A stretch of DNA of 64,000 nucleotides. Origin: JAFAGO01 sp031987605 (GTDB lineage Bacteria > Bacteroidota > Bacteroidia > Flavobacteriales > Weeksellaceae). The position numbers and the translations under genes were made by a program. Shown piece after piece: positions 8,652 to 16,489 of this stretch (positions are counted from its first letter, which is position 1; each line of letters starts with the position of its first letter). The stretch lies in assembly GCA_031987605.1 (NCBI GenBank), contig DALZZF010000001.1, positions 372,001 through 436,000 of the forward strand. The letters are read 5' to 3'. The notes below the pieces were generated by a model, which had not been told where the DNA came from, did not search any database, and saw only the letters and a list, made by a program, of their open reading frames with translations.

Positions 8652-9294
8652 ATATAATGAGGTTTTTCAGAAACTGAAACAGGAAAAAATGAACTGGGAT
8701 TTTGAAGATTTTCTGAAAAAAAACAACGAACCTCAAAATAAATCGGAAGGAATAATTCCCATTCAGCATAAAAAAACTTTGTTTCAATCCAAAATAATGT
8801 GGTTGGCGGCAAGTGTAATTTTGATTGGCGGAATATTTTTCGGTACCCAACTCTGGAATCAGCAGCCGTCTCATATTGATGAACAAAATAAAATGGTGCA
8901 AAACGAAGTGGAACGCCAGAGAAAAGAAATTTTCGAAGCCAATACCATTGCAGCAGTAGAAGATACTTTGCAGAATGTAAAAACCTTTACCGAAGATACC
9001 ATTTCACACGAAGTAAGCAATCCCGATGAAGTCATCAACAAAATTGTTCCCAAAAGAGGAAGGCTGAAAAAAATCAATAACGAAAGATATACCCAGAACG
9101 ATCAAAATAATATACAAAGAAAAACGGCGAATGTTCCGGAATATCAGGATAACTACGTAATTATCAATGGCCATAAGATAAAAAACGAAGAAGAAGCAAT
9201 AAACGTGACCAAGTATTCTTTCCAGATGCTGTCTCAAAACGTAGCCAAAACCATTGCTTCGAGTGTAGTTCAGGAAATGCCCGATAACGAATAA
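8626..9294 (+). CDS. single-pass membrane protein, candidate anti-sigma factor
   Basis: 222 residues: a cytoplasmic N-terminus of about 55 residues, one transmembrane helix (about 57-75, IMWLAASVILIGGIFFG), then a charged, low-complexity periplasmic part. I do not recognise a named domain, and no zinc-binding anti-sigma motif (HxxxCxxC) is present. Membrane topology, position directly behind the ECF sigma gene and the 26-bp overlap are those of an anti-sigma factor; that role is inference from context. The distal part has a short repeat-free region ending in MPDNE. Confidence 0.7.
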   Translation: MKSDQYQDKYNEVFQKLKQEKMNWDFEDFLKKNNEPQNKSEGIIPIQHKKTLFQSKIMWLAASVILIGGIFFGTQLWNQQPSHIDEQNKMVQNEVERQRKEIFEANTIAAVEDTLQNVKTFTEDTISHEVSNPDEVINKIVPKRGRLKKINNERYTQNDQNNIQRKTANVPEYQDNYVIINGHKIKNEEEAINVTKYSFQMLSQNVAKTIASSVVQEMPDNE

Positions 9295-9306
9295 CCCTAA
9301 AAAATC

Positions 9307-10596
9307 ATGAAAAAAATATTTTTAATCATTGCCCTTAGTTTCAGCTATTTCTTCTCGCTCAATGCGCAGAAAGAACAGCTCGACAAAATTTTCGACCGCT
9401 ATCAGGACACCGAAGGCGTAACATCCATTAAAATCGCAAAACCCATGTTTGGGATGCTCAGTAAACTGGATATTAAAGATTCTGAAATTGACCAGATAAA
9501 ACCGCTTTTAAACAAAATTCAGGGACTGAAAATTTTAATTGTTGAAAAACCGGAGGAAGAAACCGGTAAACCCGCTGCTTTTTACGACAATCTCGGGAAA
9601 GAAATCCTAACATCCGTAAACAAACTGAATTATCAGGAACTGATGACCGTAAACAGCAAAGGAAGCAAGATAAAATTTCTTTCTTCTGAAGCTACAAACG
9701 GGATTCTGGATAATCTTCTCCTCAATATCAATTCCGAAGGGAATACCATTTTGATGATGCTGGACGGGAAAATCTCTATGGATGATGTGAATAATCTGGT
9801 GAACGAAACGCAAAACAGCATTTCCACAACCACTACAACCACAACTTCATCTTTTGGATCCAATACCGAAACCGTTACCGTTGGAAACGAAACGTATTCA
9901 AATGCAAGTTCTGAAATCCGTAAAGTCGGAAGATTTACAGGAATTGAAGCTTCCACCGGTGTTAAAGTGATTTTCACCCAATCCGGAAATCAAAAAGTTA
10001 CAGTGGAAACCGATTCCGGAATGTTGCCGTACATTATCACAAAAGTTGAAGGGGATATTTTAAGAATTTATATCGACGGAAAAGGAAAAAGAAACCTGCG
10101 CATCAGAAAAATTCTGGTTAATGTAGAAGCTCCCCATCTTCAAACCATCAAAACCAGTTCCGGTGCAAGTCTGAATACGCTGAACACCGTAAAAGAAAAC
10201 AGTTTTACCGTTTCTGCATCTTCAGGATCGGATATTAATGCGGATTTAAAAGCAGATGTCACCATTAATGCAGAAGCCGCTTCCGGTGCCAGCCTGAAAA
10301 TAAACGGGGAAACGGTGAACCTGATTTTTAACGGAAACAGCGGATCCTCATCCGTTATTACCGGAAAAGCAGAAAAAGCCAGTTTTGTACTTTCAAGTGC
10401 GGCCTCCTGTAATGCCCAAAATACTGTGGTACAAACGGTTGAAACAAGCGCAACTTCAGGAGCGAGTTTAAAAGTAAATGCTGTAAAATCCCTGAATTCA
10501 CAAACCTCTTCAGGTGGAAGTGTGCGCTATTCGGGAAATCCGCGAGACATAAAATCCGACAATTCAAGTGGCGGAACCACCAAACCTATAAATTGA
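9307..10596 (+). CDS. secreted DUF4252 plus DUF2807 (head GIN) domain protein
   Basis: 429 residues. A signal peptide (about 1-20, FFSLNAQ) is followed by a DUF4252 domain (about 25-165, with DKIFDRYQDTEGVTSIKIAK), a threonine-rich linker (about 172-190) and a putative adhesin DUF2807 domain (about 205-410). The latter has GIEASTGVKVIFTQSG followed by repeated SSGAS, SSGSD and TSGAS turns, typical of its right-handed beta-solenoid. The biochemical role of both domains is unknown. The gene lies 12 bp after the candidate anti-sigma gene and 7 bp before a second DUF4252 gene, so it belongs to the sigma operon. Confidence 0.85.
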   Translation: MKKIFLIIALSFSYFFSLNAQKEQLDKIFDRYQDTEGVTSIKIAKPMFGMLSKLDIKDSEIDQIKPLLNKIQGLKILIVEKPEEETGKPAAFYDNLGKEILTSVNKLNYQELMTVNSKGSKIKFLSSEATNGILDNLLLNINSEGNTILMMLDGKISMDDVNNLVNETQNSISTTTTTTTSSFGSNTETVTVGNETYSNASSEIRKVGRFTGIEASTGVKVIFTQSGNQKVTVETDSGMLPYIITKVEGDILRIYIDGKGKRNLRIRKILVNVEAPHLQTIKTSSGASLNTLNTVKENSFTVSASSGSDINADLKADVTINAEAASGASLKINGETVNLIFNGNSGSSSVITGKAEKASFVLSSAASCNAQNTVVQTVETSATSGASLKVNAVKSLNSQTSSGGSVRYSGNPRDIKSDNSSGGTTKPIN

Positions 10597-10603
10597 TTTT
10601 ATC

Positions 10604-11161
10604 ATGAAAAAATTCTACCTGCTTTCGCTTTTCGCCATTGTTGTAATGAGTTTGCAATCCTGCATGGTTTCGCGGCATCCGAATATGGCGTTTTTTGATA
10701 ATCCTTATTACGACCACGGAAATGCAGAATATACAAGTGTAAATGTTCCGGTTTGGCTCGCAAAACCTTTTGTTAAAACTGCTCTTCGTGAAGACGGTGA
10801 AAGTGAAGAAGTGGTTCAGCTGGTAAAGAAAATAAAAAAGATCCGCATTCTTACCGTAGAAAATGGAAACCCAAAACTTTTAAAAGATTTTTCGGCTTAT
10901 CTCGGGAAAAACAATTATCAGGATTGGGTAACAGTGAAGCATGAAGGACAAAACGTAAATATTCAGGCACTTCAGGATGGCGATGTGATCAAAAAACTGA
11001 TGTTGGTGGTGCAGGGCGATCAGGATCTTGTTTTTATCGATGTGAAAGGAAAATTCACTCCCGAAGACATCAGCAATGTAATCAATATGGAAGAGCGCGC
11101 TGAAAAAAAACGACAAATTTCAAAGAATTCATCACCTAAATCGGAAAACACACAACCTTAA
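10604..11161 (+). CDS. DUF4252 lipoprotein
   Basis: 185 residues with a lipoprotein signal peptide ending LQSC at residue 20, so it is probably lipid-anchored in the envelope. The rest resembles the DUF4252 part of the preceding gene: KKIRILTVENGNPKLLKDFSAYL corresponds to GLKILIVEKPEE and following residues. Both share the VNSKG/VKHEGQNVNI and L(M/V)LVVQGDQDLVFIDVKGK pattern. It is the last gene of the ECF sigma operon. Its original terminator is probably at 11396-11422, now separated from it by an inserted MITE-like element. Confidence 0.82.
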   Translation: MKKFYLLSLFAIVVMSLQSCMVSRHPNMAFFDNPYYDHGNAEYTSVNVPVWLAKPFVKTALREDGESEEVVQLVKKIKKIRILTVENGNPKLLKDFSAYLGKNNYQDWVTVKHEGQNVNIQALQDGDVIKKLMLVVQGDQDLVFIDVKGKFTPEDISNVINMEERAEKKRQISKNSSPKSENTQP

Positions 11162-11201
11162 AAATTACATTCATATCCAATTTTTTTTTTCTAAAACCTT
11201 A

Positions 11202-11393
11202 GAGCCTGTTTAAAATTTTACCGAAATTTTTAATATAACCTTAGAAAATCATCTTTGCTAAATTTTGATGCTATTTTGAGCGTATTTTCTACTTCCTATT
11301 TTTGATTTAGCCCGCTAAATCTGCAAACACGAAGCAAAAAATCCATCTCAAAATACCTATAAAAATTTTTAGCAATAAAATTTAAACAGGCTC
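11202..11393. mobile_element. MITE-like element, copy 1 (192 bp, TTA target duplication)
   Basis: About 97% identical to 61785-61976 (six differences that I can count over 199 aligned bases including flanks). Ends are inverted repeats: left GAGCCTGTTTAAAATTTTA; right, read in reverse, GAGCCTGTTTAAATTTTA. TTA flanks both sides (11199-11201 and 11394-11396), as a 3-bp target duplication. It carries no coding frame. An internal palindrome GATTTAGC-CC-GCTAAATC sits near the middle, and the halves are imperfectly complementary. Ends and TSD resemble my recollection of the IS1031 group of IS5 elements. Confidence 0.85.
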
Positions 11394-11395
11394 TT

Positions 11396-11422
11396 AACCG
11401 TACAGAAATGTGCGGTTTTTTT
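11396..11422 (+). terminator. terminator of the ECF sigma operon
   Basis: Stem 11396-11404 with 11409-11417 (one T-G pair), loop GAAA, followed by a T run. It now starts right at the MITE copy's flanking TTA. Confidence 0.75.
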
Positions 11423-11472
11423 AATTTTTTGTGAATAAATGCAAAGTATTTTCAGAATTGCAAAAAATAATT

Positions 11473-11480
11473 TAATTTTG
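11473..11480 (+). promoter_or_regulatory. -7 box (TAATTTTG) for guaB
   Basis: A TAnnTTTG match 14 bp before the guaB start codon. The -33 region is T-rich but not a clear TTTG. Confidence 0.6.
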
Positions 11481-11494
11481 CACAGAAAGTAAAG

Positions 11495-12955
11495 ATGTCT
11501 ATTCATAACAAAATTGTAGAGGAAGCCATCACTTTCGATGACGTATTGTTGATTCCTTCTTATTCTGAAGTTCTCCCGAATCAGGTTTCACTAAAATCAA
11601 GACTTACCGATAAGATTACGCTTAACGTTCCCATTGTTTCAGCAGCGATGGATACGGTAACAGAAGCGGATCTGGCGATTGCTCTGGCAAGAGTCGGCGG
11701 TTTAGGATTTATTCACAAAAATATGCCGGTTGCCGAACAGGCAGCACAAGTGAATAAAGTGAAACGTTCTGAAAACGGAATGATTGCCGATCCCGTAACC
11801 CTTTCCAAAGATCATACTCTTGGAGAAGCGAAAGCATTAATGGCAAAATATAAAATTTCCGGACTTCCCGTAGTCAATGCAGACCATGTGCTGATCGGGA
11901 TTATTACCAACCGCGATGTAAAATATCAGGAAAATCTTTCCATGAAAGTGGAAGATTTGATGACCAAAGACAACATCATCACTTCTGATAAAAATACCAC
12001 ACTCGAAACCGCCAAAAAAATTCTTCTGGAAAACCGTGTGGAAAAACTTCCGATTGTGGATTCAGAATATAAACTGGTGGGATTAATCACGATTAAAGAT
12101 ATCGATAACCAACTGGAATATCCCAATGCCAATAAAGATAAAAACGGTCGGCTGATTGTGGGTGCTGGAGTTGGAGTTGGAGTGGATACAATGGAAAGAA
12201 TTAACGCACTGGTAAATGCCGGAGCAGATATTATCGCCATTGATTCCGCACACGGGCATTCCCGCGGTGTGATTGAAAAAATATGGGAAATCCGAAATGC
12301 ATTTCCGGAACTTGATCTTGTTGGTGGAAATATTGTAACTGCCGCTGCTGCAAAAGATTTAATTGAGGCCGGTGCAAATGTTTTAAAAGTTGGTGTTGGT
12401 CCGGGTTCTATCTGTACAACCCGAGTGGTTGCCGGCGTTGGAGTTCCGCAGCTTTCCGCAATTTATAATGTGTATGAATATGCCAAAACCAAAAATGTTG
12501 CCGTAATTGCAGACGGTGGAGTAAAACTTTCCGGAGATATTGTGAAAGCCATTGCTTCGGGAGCGAATGCAGTAATGCTGGGTTCCCTTTTTGCCGGAAC
12601 GGAAGAAGCGCCGGGTGAAGAAATTATTTTTCAGGGGAGAAAATTTAAAGCATATCAGGGAATGGGAAGTTTGTCGGCCATGAAACGTGGCGGTAAAGAA
12701 CGGTATTTCCAGAGTGAAGCCAAGAAATTTGTTCCTGAAGGCATTGAAGGCCGTGTTCCGTACAAAGGAAAACTGGAAGATGTTGTATTTCAGTTAACAG
12801 GAGGAATTCGTGCCGGAATGGGCTATTGCGGAACTCCTGATATTGAAACCCTGCAACGTGACGGAAAAATGGTTCAGATTACCGGAAACGGCTTGAAGGA
12901 ATCACATCCTCACGATGTGATTATTACTCAGGAAGCACCGAATTATTCACTATAA
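11495..12955 (+). CDS. guaB: IMP dehydrogenase
   Basis: Oxidises IMP to XMP with NAD+, the committed step of guanine nucleotide synthesis. 486 residues. The N-terminal FDDVLLIPSYSEVLP and the SAAMDTVTEADLAIALA barrel start are typical. A pair of CBS domains is inserted at about 95-205 (ISGLPVV, LPIVDSEYKLVGLITIKDI). The catalytic cysteine is C307 in the loop GPGSICTTRVVAGVGVPQ, followed by IADGGVKLSGDIVKAIASGA and the flap region AYQGMGSLSAMKRGG. Length and order match the bacterial enzyme. It has its own promoter and is followed by a terminator. Confidence 0.98.
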   Translation: MSIHNKIVEEAITFDDVLLIPSYSEVLPNQVSLKSRLTDKITLNVPIVSAAMDTVTEADLAIALARVGGLGFIHKNMPVAEQAAQVNKVKRSENGMIADPVTLSKDHTLGEAKALMAKYKISGLPVVNADHVLIGIITNRDVKYQENLSMKVEDLMTKDNIITSDKNTTLETAKKILLENRVEKLPIVDSEYKLVGLITIKDIDNQLEYPNANKDKNGRLIVGAGVGVGVDTMERINALVNAGADIIAIDSAHGHSRGVIEKIWEIRNAFPELDLVGGNIVTAAAAKDLIEAGANVLKVGVGPGSICTTRVVAGVGVPQLSAIYNVYEYAKTKNVAVIADGGVKLSGDIVKAIASGANAVMLGSLFAGTEEAPGEEIIFQGRKFKAYQGMGSLSAMKRGGKERYFQSEAKKFVPEGIEGRVPYKGKLEDVVFQLTGGIRAGMGYCGTPDIETLQRDGKMVQITGNGLKESHPHDVIITQEAPNYSL

Positions 12956-12975
12956 AAAAGAATTTTAATACAATT

Positions 12976-13012
12976 AAAAACCTTTCTTCTGCATGAGGAA
13001 AGGTTTTTTTTC
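12976..13012 (+). terminator. guaB terminator
   Basis: An AAAAACCTTTC stem pairs with GAAAGGTTTTT and is followed by a run of eight T. Confidence 0.85.
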
Positions 13013-13094
13013 ACCGTACGAAAAATATTATTCCATGAAATAGTTTAAGAAAAGTATTGAAATTTCCATTTCGGAAAGATGATATTTCCCAATG

Positions 13095-14171
13095 CTATTC
13101 GTTCAGTTTTTCTTTAAAATCATCAATCCTATGCTCTGTCCAAGCGTTTCCTTTTTCAATTTTTTCTTTTGAATAGAGGCGATAATCATTCTCGGTCTTT
13201 TCCAAAAGATAATCATATGGACCGACAGAAGAAATCAGTTTAATAAGAACCGGAGAAATTTCCAAGGTAATGAAAAGTCCCATAATAAAACTTGCTGCAA
13301 GCGCAATAATAGCAGAGTTTTTTCCCAATTCATCCAATGCCTGAAGCCTTGCCGCAAAACCATTGAATTTGTCTTCAAATGTTTCGGTTTTGTTTCGTTC
13401 GGTTTCCAGATTGGTATAGACTTTAGAAATTTCTTTATCCAGATATTCCAGGCGAGGTGCGGATTGTTTCTGAAAATTTTCAAGTTCAAGTTTTCGTTGT
13501 TCCTTTAATTCTGCTTTTCGTTTTGCATTGGATCCATATCCTTCTTTTCCGGAAGTCAGTCCGGTTTTGGTTCCCAGAATTTCCCGTTCAAGTTCCACCG
13601 CTGCAGAATCATAAGCCGCCTGATAAAAGGCTGTTTTTTCAGCAATTTGTTTTTTTTCTGTTTCAAAAGGTCCGGATTGTTGAAGAACCCTACCATTTAT
13701 TTCAACCTGAAGTTGCTTTTTGTTTCTTTGAATAATGGTGTTGAGCTGCTTATTCACTTCTTTCTCAAAAATTTTAAGTTCCAATGGTTTTGAGATGATG
13801 ATACCGAGAAATATGGCGAGAATCAAACGCGGAATTGCCATCAGAACCTGATTCCATGCAGAACCGGTTTTCTTGATGGAGGATACAATATAACGGTCGA
13901 GATTGAAAATCATCAGTCCCCACAAAACTCCAAAACCAATGGCTGCCCAAAGATGATCAAACACAGTAAACATGGCATAACCTGCGGAAAGCGTGGCAAA
14001 AACTGCGGTAAATAGAACGATGGCTCCGATTCCGGAGAATTTATTCCATTCACTGGGTGTTTTTTTCAGAATATGCAGATTGGCACCGGAGCACATCATC
14101 ATGAATTTCTGAAATCCGTTCATTTCCTGATCGAGAGTTTTTGTAGGATTTATATTTTGATATGATTTCAT
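13095..14171 (-). CDS. DUF4407 domain membrane protein
   Basis: 358 residues. The start GFQKFMMMCSGANLHILKKTPSEWNKFSGIG is the conserved opening of DUF4407. Hydrophobic segments lie at about 48-66, 73-92 and 108-127, then a long charged, coiled-coil-prone region (about 130-275) and a last hydrophobic segment (about 282-310, IIALAASFIMGLFITLEISPVLI). Topology therefore suggests a large soluble loop flanked by membrane helices. The function is not known; no enzyme motif is visible. It stands alone between guaB's terminator and a 550-bp noncoding stretch. Confidence 0.85.
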   Translation of the reverse strand: MKSYQNINPTKTLDQEMNGFQKFMMMCSGANLHILKKTPSEWNKFSGIGAIVLFTAVFATLSAGYAMFTVFDHLWAAIGFGVLWGLMIFNLDRYIVSSIKKTGSAWNQVLMAIPRLILAIFLGIIISKPLELKIFEKEVNKQLNTIIQRNKKQLQVEINGRVLQQSGPFETEKKQIAEKTAFYQAAYDSAAVELEREILGTKTGLTSGKEGYGSNAKRKAELKEQRKLELENFQKQSAPRLEYLDKEISKVYTNLETERNKTETFEDKFNGFAARLQALDELGKNSAIIALAASFIMGLFITLEISPVLIKLISSVGPYDYLLEKTENDYRLYSKEKIEKGNAWTEHRIDDFKEKLNE

Positions 14172-14305
14172 TTTGTACTGTGTTTAAATGAATTAGATAA
14201 GTTATAAAAAGCATACCAATGTTACATTTTAAAACCAATTTTTATGAGTTTTATGAATTTGAATCTGCATAATAAATTAATTTCTGGAAAAATATAAAAG
14301 AAAAA

Positions 14306-14336
14306 TTTGTGATAATTAATATTTTTTTTAATTTTG
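14306..14336 (+). promoter_or_regulatory. strong Bacteroidota promoter without an obvious gene
   Basis: TTTG (14306-14309), exactly 19 bp, then TAATTTTG (14329-14336). The only downstream frame close by is a 16-residue peptide starting at 14361. Confidence 0.7.
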
Positions 14337-14360
14337 GGCAAAACTAATTATCAGATAACC

Positions 14361-14411
14361 ATGAAAACGAAATTAAAGAATTTGCCGGAAGACGTGCCTT
14401 TCCCAAAGTGA
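14361..14411 (+). pseudogene. 16-codon frame, small peptide or gene remnant
   Basis: The ATG lies 25 bp after a perfect promoter and encodes MKTKLKNLPEDVPFPK, then TGA. A second frame shifted by one base is open on to 14473 (VNIKKCCAVYSVLKYFHRGKF), so a single frameshift would join them into a peptide of about 37 residues. Either it is a very short real peptide, a leader, or a decayed gene. I recognise no family. Confidence 0.3.
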
Positions 14412-14723
14412 ACATAAAGAAATGCTGTGCTGTTTACAGTGTTCTGAAATATTTTCACAGAGGAAAATTCTGAGAGGTACTATATTATAATTACATTATA
14501 CGTGCTATTTGAATTTTCTCTTAACATAAAGAGAGATGACTAAGATTATTATACATAATTTTTTATGTATAGTGTTAATTATATCTATTCTTAAAATCGT
14601 TTTATTTATCTGTTTTTTTTAATTCAGTGGCTGGTTGGATTTAAATAATAAATATGGTTTATTACTAATAATATATCTATTTATCTCCAAACCTTATATA
14701 GAGAAATTAATTAAACACGATAT

Positions 14724-15584
14724 ATGATGAGAAGCAAAAAATTATTGCTTACAGTAAGCGTATTAATTGCCGGTATTTTTTCGGCACAGATTGGAATCGG
14801 AACCAGCAGTGTTTCCAGTTCTGAAGTTTTAAAAGTTTCAGCCCGCCTTGCGAGTGAAGCCGCAACTGCACCAGGACGTGGGATTTTGTTTCCCCGTATA
14901 GCCTTAACCAGTGATACAGATGCTACTACAATTCCTAATGCAGCCCATGCTTTAGCCGTTTATAGAACAAATGTACTTCCGGGTTTTTTCTACTGGGATA
15001 CCACAATAAGTCCGAAGAGATGGCGTAGGTTAATGGATACACCAGGTGTGATGGAATTAATTGTACCGATAAAAAATGAAACCAGTACATCTACTTCAGG
15101 AGTAAGCCAGGCTACCGCAACCGGTCAGCCCGTTGCTTATACTATTGGTGAACTGTCGACGGTGCGACCTTGGCTAAAAGTTCCGGGGATGGATAAAACA
15201 ATTAGCATTACATCGGCTAATAATAATATTACCATAATCGGAAGTGTACCTTTGCAGCTTAATAATAGCGGAACAGACAATACTTATGAGACGCATAGTT
15301 TTGCAATTGGGATCTTTGTAGACAATCAACTCGCTTCCGTTCGTCCATTTATTATTACAGGACCAACAAGATTAACTTGTGTGGCACAAACATCCGAGAT
15401 TAAAGTCAATTTAACAAATCTTCCGGTCGGAAATCATGCCATTGAAATTTTTGTCATTACCCGAAATATACTTTCTGGAAATGCAAGTACGCTAACATGG
15501 GCTACACCTGCTTCAGGATGCACGTCGTATCAAAATGCTTTCATGACGAAAGGGAATCTCTCAGTTCAAAGTCAACAATTTTAA
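14724..15584 (+). CDS. secreted protein, first member of a tandem paralogue trio
   Basis: 286 residues with a signal peptide (about 1-22, ending FSAQ). The N-terminal part (IGIGTSSVSS, RGILFPRIALTSDTD, ALAVYRTN, GFFYWDT) has the head pattern common in Bacteroidota surface and tail-fibre-like proteins. The C-terminal part contains FAIGIFVDNQLASVRPF, then a cysteine (LTCVAQTSEIKVNL) and a second cysteine in PASGCTSYQNAFMTKG. The two following genes share these motifs in the same order. There is no T9SS sorting domain. Function unknown. The next gene starts 5 bp after the stop. Confidence 0.75.
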   Translation: MMRSKKLLLTVSVLIAGIFSAQIGIGTSSVSSSEVLKVSARLASEAATAPGRGILFPRIALTSDTDATTIPNAAHALAVYRTNVLPGFFYWDTTISPKRWRRLMDTPGVMELIVPIKNETSTSTSGVSQATATGQPVAYTIGELSTVRPWLKVPGMDKTISITSANNNITIIGSVPLQLNNSGTDNTYETHSFAIGIFVDNQLASVRPFIITGPTRLTCVAQTSEIKVNLTNLPVGNHAIEIFVITRNILSGNASTLTWATPASGCTSYQNAFMTKGNLSVQSQQF

Positions 15585-15589
15585 AAAAC

Positions 15590-16486
15590 ATGAAGATGAA
15601 AAAAATAATACTTGGTCTTTCGTTTTTAGGACTATTTAATTTTACTCAGGCACAATCAGTAGGGATTAATACTGCCACACCTCACGTTAGTGCTATATTG
15701 GAAGTTATTCCATCGGGAACATATAAAAGTTGGACTGTACCAACCATATTTTTATCTACTGAAACCACGAAAACGGGAATTGTGGGCGGTAATCCTGCAG
15801 AATCATTACTTGTTTACAACAGTAATCCCAATTTGCCTGCAGGGAAAGGACTTTATTATTGGAGCACTACCGATCAGAAATGGCTTTTTATCGTAAGCCA
15901 GCACAGTATAGATCTTTTTAGAAATCTTACAAGATATTATACAATAGACACTCAATATGAGACAGTGCTCAGTAATACTGCTACGGGATCAGAATTATTT
16001 GCATTGGATTCCGGAACAACAGGATGGACCATGATTAAAGATACGGGTGGTGCAACGCTTGAAATTCCGATAACGGTTGATCAGCCAACGAATTTTCTTG
16101 ATATTAACCTTTCGGGAACATGGATTACGTCCAGCTCGGCAAATAGTACTTCTGTAAATCGAGGTGTGGATATCGTGTATGGTGTTTTTGTAAATGATAA
16201 ATTAAAATACATCAAATCGGATTCATTTCTTGCACTCAACCCCTGTACCATTAATAATTTTTATGTCAACGCAAATATACCAAACGTAAGTACAACTTCT
16301 GATAAAATAACTTTTGGAGTAAAACTTCGCCGGATTCAGGGTGCTGCCAACAGTACAACAACTTTCCCAAGCGGAACCACAATAAAAATAGGTGGAGTGT
16401 CTACTGGAGCAACACAAGGATGTAAGAATGCAAATGCATTTGAAAACACAACGAAAGCCACTGTTTATGTAAATCAAAAACTATAA
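15590..16486 (+). CDS. secreted protein, second member of the tandem trio
   Basis: 298 residues from the ATG at 15590 (MKMKKIILG); the same frame is open further upstream, but that part overlaps the preceding gene and lacks a signal peptide. Signal peptide about 1-22 (LFNFTQAQ). N-terminal motif VGINTATPHVSAILEV, then GKGLYYWSTTDQKWLF. The C-terminal domain has DIVYGVFVNDKLKYIKS, a first cysteine in NPCTINNFYVNANI and a second in TQGCKNANAFENTTK, matching its neighbours. The gene is 3 bp before the third member. No enzyme motif or known function. Confidence 0.75.
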   Translation: MKMKKIILGLSFLGLFNFTQAQSVGINTATPHVSAILEVIPSGTYKSWTVPTIFLSTETTKTGIVGGNPAESLLVYNSNPNLPAGKGLYYWSTTDQKWLFIVSQHSIDLFRNLTRYYTIDTQYETVLSNTATGSELFALDSGTTGWTMIKDTGGATLEIPITVDQPTNFLDINLSGTWITSSSANSTSVNRGVDIVYGVFVNDKLKYIKSDSFLALNPCTINNFYVNANIPNVSTTSDKITFGVKLRRIQGAANSTTTFPSGTTIKIGGVSTGATQGCKNANAFENTTKATVYVNQKL

Positions 16487-16489
16487 ATA

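Larger units (their letters stand above)
14172..14723. other. 552-bp AT-rich intergenic region
   Basis: It separates the DUF4407 gene from the secreted-paralogue trio. It contains a perfect promoter (14306-14336), a 16-codon frame (14361-14411), and a short hairpin TATACATA-loop-TATGTATA (14550-14571). I see no conventional gene and no clear -7 box directly upstream of 14724. Confidence 0.6.
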
